The notes under the pieces: model-generated
What the model was told of the DNA's origin: nothing
What the model saw: the letters and a program-made list of their open reading frames with translations, nothing else
Database searches by the model: none
In this document: positions 5,375 through 7,307 of the stretch, one piece after another
Numbering within the stretch: the stretch's first letter is position 1
Layout of the letters: each line of letters begins with the position of its first letter
Translations under genes and position numbers: made by a program
Assembly (NCBI GenBank): GCA_023129265.1
Contig: JAGMCJ010000042.1
Span: forward strand, 1 to 7,307
Origin: Thermoplasmata archaeon
Lineage (GTDB): Archaea > Thermoplasmatota > Thermoplasmata > RBG-16-68-12 > JAGMCJ01
DNA: 7,307 bases
Direction: 5' to 3'

Positions 5375-6589
5375 TCAGTCTGCACCAGTAAGCCCGAGTA
5401 CGCTGTCTGCCTCGCTGAGGACCCCTAGTGCGAGCCTTGCTTCGGTCGTCCTCAGATCGTCTGGTGATGTCTTTGCACATCCTGCGAAGTCCAACAATGC
5501 CGTGATGGCCCCCGGAGTGTCGAAATCGTTGTCCATCGAGTCCATGAACGTCTTCCTGTGGCGGGCGATCTCTTCCTCCACGAAGCCTCTCGGCTTTCCA
5601 TCCTTCTCCACTTCCTTGAGGTCCTTCTCGAATCCAAGAATCAGGTCCAAGTCCTGTTGGGCTTTCTCGATGTCATCCTCGTCATAGTCGATGGTCTCTC
5701 TGTAGTGGGAGCGAAGGAGGTAGAAGCGAACCACGGAGCCGCCAAACCGCTCGAACACGTCTCTCAGCGGTACGAAGTTGCCCAAGGACTTGGACATCTT
5801 CTCCTTCCCACGGGTCATGAAACCGTTGTGAACATGATAACCGATCGCGTCCTTTCCCTTATGCGCGAGGGAGATCAGGATGTTGCTCTCATGGTGTGGG
5901 AACTTGAGGTCCTCGCCACCACCGTGGATGTCGATGCTGTCTCCGAGCACTCCCCTCATTATCCCATAGCACTGTATGTGCCAGCCAGGTCTGCCTGCGC
6001 CCAGAGAGGAGTCCCAGGAGACCATCCCTTCCTTGCTCTTCTTCCAAATCAAGAAGTCGAACGGGTTCTCTCGGCCCTCCATGATCGGTTCATCCGCGAG
6101 GAGATCCTCCGGACGTTCGTGAGTGAGCTGACCGTATCCGCCCAGAAGAGTTGTCCGGAAGTAGTGGTTTCCGTCCACTTCGTAGACGTATCCTTCCTCG
6201 TTGAGCTTCTCGATGATGCCAATCATGGCGGGCACGTTCTCGGAGACTCTCGGATTGGCGTAGGAGGGCCTCACGTTCAGCGTCCGAAGGTCCTCAAGGA
6301 ATCGCTCCCCGTAGCGGGCCGCGAGAACTTCTGGCTTCTCCCCAAGTCTGGCGGCCTTCTGATCTATGACATCATCCAGGTCCGTGATGTTGATCACCAT
6401 TCTGACCCGATGGCCCCTGAGCTCGAGGTATCTTCTCATCACATCGAAGGAGACGTAGGACCTGGCGTGTCCAATGTGAGCGTCGGTATAGACCGTGGGC
6501 CCGCAGACGTACATTCTTACGATTTCTGGGTCTGCGGGGCGGAATTCCCTCAGAGTGCCGGTCTTGCTGTCGAATATTTCGAGTGCCAT
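5375..6589 (-). CDS. cysS: Cysteinyl-tRNA synthetase, C-terminally short
   Basis: A 404-residue class I aminoacyl-tRNA synthetase that charges tRNA-Cys with cysteine in the cytoplasm. Visible are YVCGPTVY (27-34), the HIGH motif (38-41), NITDLDDVI (67-75), GWHIQCYG (202-209), GGGEDLKFPHHE (223-234) and KMSKS (264-268). Zinc ligands Cys29, Cys207 and His232 are kept, but Asn236 stands where E. coli has ligand Glu238. The helical DALR-type domain is present to the end (DNDFDTP...VLGL). The protein stops there, about 57 residues short of the 461-residue E. coli enzyme, so the C-terminal alpha/beta anticodon-binding subdomain is missing. The 26 bases before the next gene leave no room for it. Start: ATG 6589 is preceded by GAAGGAG and gives a typical N-terminus (MALEIFDS). 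ATG 6592 is too close to that site, and the TTG at 6619 falls at the predicted transcript start. The actinobacterial ligase MshC also lacks the anticodon domain, but the motifs here are those of CysRS. Confidence 0.95.
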   Translation of the reverse strand: MALEIFDSKTGTLREFRPADPEIVRMYVCGPTVYTDAHIGHARSYVSFDVMRRYLELRGHRVRMVINITDLDDVIDQKAARLGEKPEVLAARYGERFLEDLRTLNVRPSYANPRVSENVPAMIGIIEKLNEEGYVYEVDGNHYFRTTLLGGYGQLTHERPEDLLADEPIMEGRENPFDFLIWKKSKEGMVSWDSSLGAGRPGWHIQCYGIMRGVLGDSIDIHGGGEDLKFPHHESNILISLAHKGKDAIGYHVHNGFMTRGKEKMSKSLGNFVPLRDVFERFGGSVVRFYLLRSHYRETIDYDEDDIEKAQQDLDLILGFEKDLKEVEKDGKPRGFVEEEIARHRKTFMDSMDNDFDTPGAITALLDFAGCAKTSPDDLRTTEARLALGVLSEADSVLGLTGAD

Positions 6590-6593
6590 CATG

Positions 6594-6599
6594 CTCCTT
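6594..6599 (-). promoter_or_regulatory. Shine-Dalgarno site of cysS
   Basis: AAGGAG on the minus strand ends four bases before the second of two adjacent ATG codons (6589) and one base before the first (6592). The spacing favours 6589. Confidence 0.6.
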
Positions 6600-6640
6600 C
6601 CATCTGCGTGAGAATTCAACTCGTCCGAAGTGTAGGAGGC

Positions 6641-6648
6641 TATTTTAG
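6641..6648 (-). promoter_or_regulatory. Probable TATA box of cysS
   Basis: CTAAAATA on the minus strand is centred about 25 bases before position 6619, which gives a predicted leader of about 30 bases ahead of the ATG at 6589 with its AAGGAG site. The motif is a moderate match to the archaeal TATA consensus. Confidence 0.5.
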
Positions 6649-6703
6649 ATTTTCCAACGGGTTCATCTGAGGCATCTGGATGACGGTCGCCACACTCGAT
6701 TAG

Positions 6704-6712
6704 CTATAAATA
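6704..6712 (+). promoter_or_regulatory. TATA box of the S8 protease gene
   Basis: CTATAAATA on the plus strand is a strong archaeal TATA match. A start about 25 bases downstream, near 6733, gives a leader of about 40 bases that contains the GGAGG ribosome binding site at 6762-6766. It sits back to back with the cysS promoter in the divergent spacer. Confidence 0.7.
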
Positions 6713-6772
6713 CCCGAGGATTATATGATGATTGCAGTTCGTTCTCACACTGGCTAATGGAGGAGGAATGAG

Positions 6773-7307
6773 ATGAGATTCGGGCAAAGTGCGGTCTGCG
6801 CACTATTGGTGTGGATGTTGCTGATTTCTGGGATTGTGACTGCTCCCTATGAGGAGAACGCCCCGGAATCCGCGCTGTTCGAAGAAGGCGAGATTACGCG
6901 CTCTTCCGAGTCAGCTGAACAGGTCTATGAAGGCATCTTGCTCAACGTCGATCCTGCGCTGGACTTCGCAAGGAACTCGAAGGGCCTGCAAAAGGTCATT
7001 GTAGTGACATCGGACGTGGCGGAACTGGCGAGGACGTTGGAGAAGTTCGAGTACAACGGGCTCGTTGGGACTTCTGGCGGGAAAGGCCTGGCCTTCCCTC
7101 TTCTCGAAATCCCTGGGCTTGCCATTGACGACGTGGCCTCTTTGCCCTCAACGTTGTCCGTTCTCAAGTACCTCCCTCCCGAGCCCCATCAGGCCGAGAG
7201 TATCGACACATACTCCTCTGACGGCGGCATCGCTCCCAGCAACCTGAATTCCTCCATCAACCATGGTGTTCAGGCCGCTTGGGATAGGGGGTGGAATGGG
7301 AGCGGGG
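6773..7307 (+). CDS. Secreted subtilisin-like (S8) protease, N-terminal part
   Basis: An open frame of 178 codons that runs off the right edge without a stop. Residues 1-24 look like a signal peptide: Arg2, a hydrophobic core ALLVWMLLISGIV, and Thr-Ala before a likely cut. The following region to about residue 160 resembles a propeptide. VIVVTSDVAELARTLEKF (75-92) and IPGLAIDDVASLPSTLSVLKYL (113-134) follow the pattern of the inhibitor I9-type prodomain of subtilases. The last residues, HGVQAAWDRGWNGSG (164-178), match the segment just before the catalytic Asp strand of S8 proteases. The catalytic Asp, His and Ser lie beyond the window, so activity cannot be judged. The ATG at 6773 has GGAGG six bases upstream. 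ATGs at 6757 and 6768 are in other frames; the first closes after four codons. It is likely exported for extracellular protein breakdown. Confidence 0.85.
   Translation, partial: MRFGQSAVCALLVWMLLISGIVTAPYEENAPESALFEEGEITRSSESAEQVYEGILLNVDPALDFARNSKGLQKVIVVTSDVAELARTLEKFEYNGLVGTSGGKGLAFPLLEIPGLAIDDVASLPSTLSVLKYLPPEPHQAESIDTYSSDGGIAPSNLNSSINHGVQAAWDRGWNGSG

Noticed and set aside
5558..6670. A long open frame on the plus strand opposite cysS (about 370 codons)
   Set aside because: It lies antisense to a gene with clear CysRS motifs, has no recognisable domain, and its composition is what the reverse of the cysS codons would give.
6757..6771. A tiny upstream frame (ATG GAG GAG GAA TGA) before the protease start
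   Set aside because: It is only four codons and is explained by the GGAGGAGG ribosome binding site following a chance ATG.
6925..7247. Short open frames on both strands inside the right-edge protease gene
   Set aside because: They are out of frame with the 6773 reading frame, which has a signal peptide, a propeptide pattern and the S8 entry segment.

Overview
The window looks like part of a euryarchaeal chromosome, most likely Thermoplasmata or a related lineage (the lineage is inferred; the archaeal domain assignment is firm). The evidence is the gene set: archaeal Pelota, translation initiation factor 2 gamma, ribosomal protein S6e, Pth2-type peptidyl-tRNA hydrolase and a DUF99 protein. 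Clean archaeal TATA boxes sit at the expected distance from starts. Start signals are mixed: one gene appears leaderless, while others have Shine-Dalgarno sites matching the archaeal 16S 3' end.

Layout, left to right. (1) 52-699, plus strand: a Ras/Rab-like small GTPase with all five G motifs and no lipid-anchor cysteine. (2) 855-2390, plus strand: a tight three-gene unit behind a TATA box at 824-830. It encodes a short membrane protein with a DUF1616-like N-terminus and a coiled-coil tail, Pth2, and a DUF99 protein. (3) 2387-6589, minus strand: in transcription order cysS, rps6e, aIF2 gamma and pelota. rps6e and aIF2 gamma overlap by ATGA. Pelota converges on DUF99 so closely that both stop codons lie in one CTAG. 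A 278-bp spacer between aIF2 gamma and pelota holds a candidate terminator and a strong inverted repeat. (4) 6773 to the right edge, plus strand: the start of a secreted subtilisin-like (S8) protease, cut by the window end and divergent from cysS.

Most of the window serves translation: initiation (aIF2 gamma), the small subunit (S6e), tRNA charging (CysRS), peptidyl-tRNA recycling (Pth2) and rescue of stalled ribosomes (Pelota). I see no mobile element, CRISPR array, rRNA or convincing tRNA. I do not see an obvious new multi-gene system. The best leads are a CysRS that lacks its C-terminal anticodon-binding subdomain and one usual zinc ligand, the GTPase beside a membrane coiled-coil protein, and the inverted repeat at 3606-3651.

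Three annotated starts differ from the longest possible reading frame: pth2 at 1463, rps6e at the TTG at 5327, and cysS at 6589. Ribosome binding sites, TATA spacing and family N-termini decide them.
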